Assembly (NCBI GenBank): GCA_050180745.1
Contig: JBFXDW010000088.1
Span: forward strand, 1-7,099
Length of the DNA stretch: 7,099 nt
Direction of reading: 5' to 3'
Origin: JBFXDW01 sp050180745
Lineage (GTDB): Bacteria; Pseudomonadota; Alphaproteobacteria; UBA9219
Shown: piece after piece, positions 6,369 through 7,099 of the stretch
Layout of the letters: each line of letters starts with the position of its first letter
Numbering within the stretch: the first letter of the stretch is position 1
The notes under the pieces: model-generated
Database searches by the model: none
What the model was told of the DNA's origin: nothing
What the model saw: only the letters and a program-made list of their open reading frames with translations
Program-made: the position numbers and the translations under genes

Positions 6369-7099
6369 ATGGTTTTAAATTTATTTGGTAAACGCTGCTC
6401 TTCGCAGTCTTCATTTGTTGAACAGTTAAAGATACTCTATGCCGAGAATAACTATCAAGGGATTCTAGAGCTTAGTCGAAAGCTCGTGAAAGAAGCGGGC
6501 AAGCTTTATCCGGATCATGAGCTGAAGAACAAACATCTTCTGCCTTTGTTGAGCGATATGGCTCGGAAATTGAGTGAGGCATCAGGTCATGTTGATGATG
6601 CTGTTACTCTTTCAACGCAGATCATCGGCATTACGTTGCGTGAACCATCAAGATTGGCAGAAGAAGATACCTATCGTCATTACGTTGATTTGCAAAAGGT
6701 AAGGGATGAGGAACGGGCGTTTTTGTCTGAAACAGCAAAAAATATGAAGGACCAAGATCAGAAGTGTAGAATATGTTCTTATCTTTCTATGATGACATTA
6801 AAGGGTGCCTTTTCTGTCGAGAATAATAGAGCAGAATGGTTTTATTTGCATGGAAACATGACATCTTCATTAAAAGAAGAAGATATTCCGCGAGCTGCTT
6901 TTATTCTTACTTCTTCTGAAGCAAAACTTTCACCAAGAATTTTTGAAGCTGATGCTGATGATTTCTTTTTTCAAGAGGTTTTAGATACTGCATTTGACGT
7001 TCTTATAAGGCAGGCAAGGGAAAGCAGACAACCTGCGGCAGCGCTTGTAAACCTTGTTGTTGCTGAAGATCGGCCTTACAAGTGGGATAAGGCTGTGCA
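6369..7099 (+). CDS. Hypothetical protein, 3' end outside window
   Basis: An open frame runs from the ATG at 6369 to the right edge, 243 complete codons without a stop. I do not recognise a family. The visible part seems soluble and mainly helical: no signal peptide or membrane segment, and a Leu/Ala/Lys/Glu-rich N-terminal half (about residues 16-125) whose amphipathic helices, such as FVEQLKILYAENNYQGILEL, could be tetratricopeptide-like. A CRIC pair (C133, C136) is the only notable motif. GGGA at 6358-6361 lies seven bases before the ATG; an in-frame TTG at 6351 is an alternative start, and a stop at 6339-6341 closes the frame upstream. The gene diverges from djlA. Half of its 16 arginines use AGA or AGG, unlike alaS, where CGN dominates. 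Coding status is likely because of the long open frame and binding site; function is unknown. Confidence 0.7.
   Translation, partial: MVLNLFGKRCSSQSSFVEQLKILYAENNYQGILELSRKLVKEAGKLYPDHELKNKHLLPLLSDMARKLSEASGHVDDAVTLSTQIIGITLREPSRLAEEDTYRHYVDLQKVRDEERAFLSETAKNMKDQDQKCRICSYLSMMTLKGAFSVENNRAEWFYLHGNMTSSLKEEDIPRAAFILTSSEAKLSPRIFEADADDFFFQEVLDTAFDVLIRQARESRQPAAALVNLVVAEDRPYKWDKAV

Noticed and set aside
6338..6391. Seventeen-codon frame starting ATG-AAA-TTT before the hypothetical gene
   Set aside because: A GGGG stands only three bases before the ATG, too close to be a good binding site, and the frame runs into the next gene; there is no evidence that it is a leader peptide.

Overview
This window looks like an ordinary chromosomal stretch of an alphaproteobacterium. 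The base composition is moderate, and every recognisable gene is housekeeping or envelope-related. The taxonomic suggestion is an inference from three things: the ATP synthase b subunit resembles the alphaproteobacterial type, the amidase opens with an SPNFGPR-like N-terminus, and a DjlA-type co-chaperone is coupled to that amidase. No rRNA, tRNA, CRISPR array, transposase or phage gene is visible.

Layout, left to right. At 11-496 (+) lies the F0F1 ATP synthase b subunit (atpF), probably the last gene of an F0 operon that starts before the window. A 486-base gap (497-982) follows. It holds a palindromic REP/MITE-like element with a second hairpin set nested inside it, plus a probable decayed fragment of a related element. 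At 983-1888 (+) is a two-domain EamA/DMT membrane transporter. The next gap (1889-2233) contains a second palindromic element of the same CGTCATTCC-ended class. At 2234-4885 (+) is a complete alanyl-tRNA synthetase (alaS) with all four editing-site metal ligands.

Convergent to alaS is a two-gene minus-strand operon. It consists of djlA (6188-5376), a membrane-anchored TerB/J-domain co-chaperone, followed by an Amidase_2 N-acetylmuramoyl-L-alanine amidase (5379-4930). The two overlap by the four bases ATGA, so they are probably translationally coupled. Divergent from djlA, a plus-strand gene of unknown function starts at 6369 and runs off the right edge.

Functionally the window combines energy conversion (AtpF), small-solute transport (DMT protein), translation (AlaRS) and envelope maintenance (DjlA plus amidase). 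Only the djlA-amidase pair is tied together by sequence evidence. I found no convincing new multi-gene system. The points most worth a second look are the composite palindromic repeats on both sides of the transporter gene, the odd start region of djlA, and the unrecognised protein at the right edge, whose arginine codon use differs from its neighbours.
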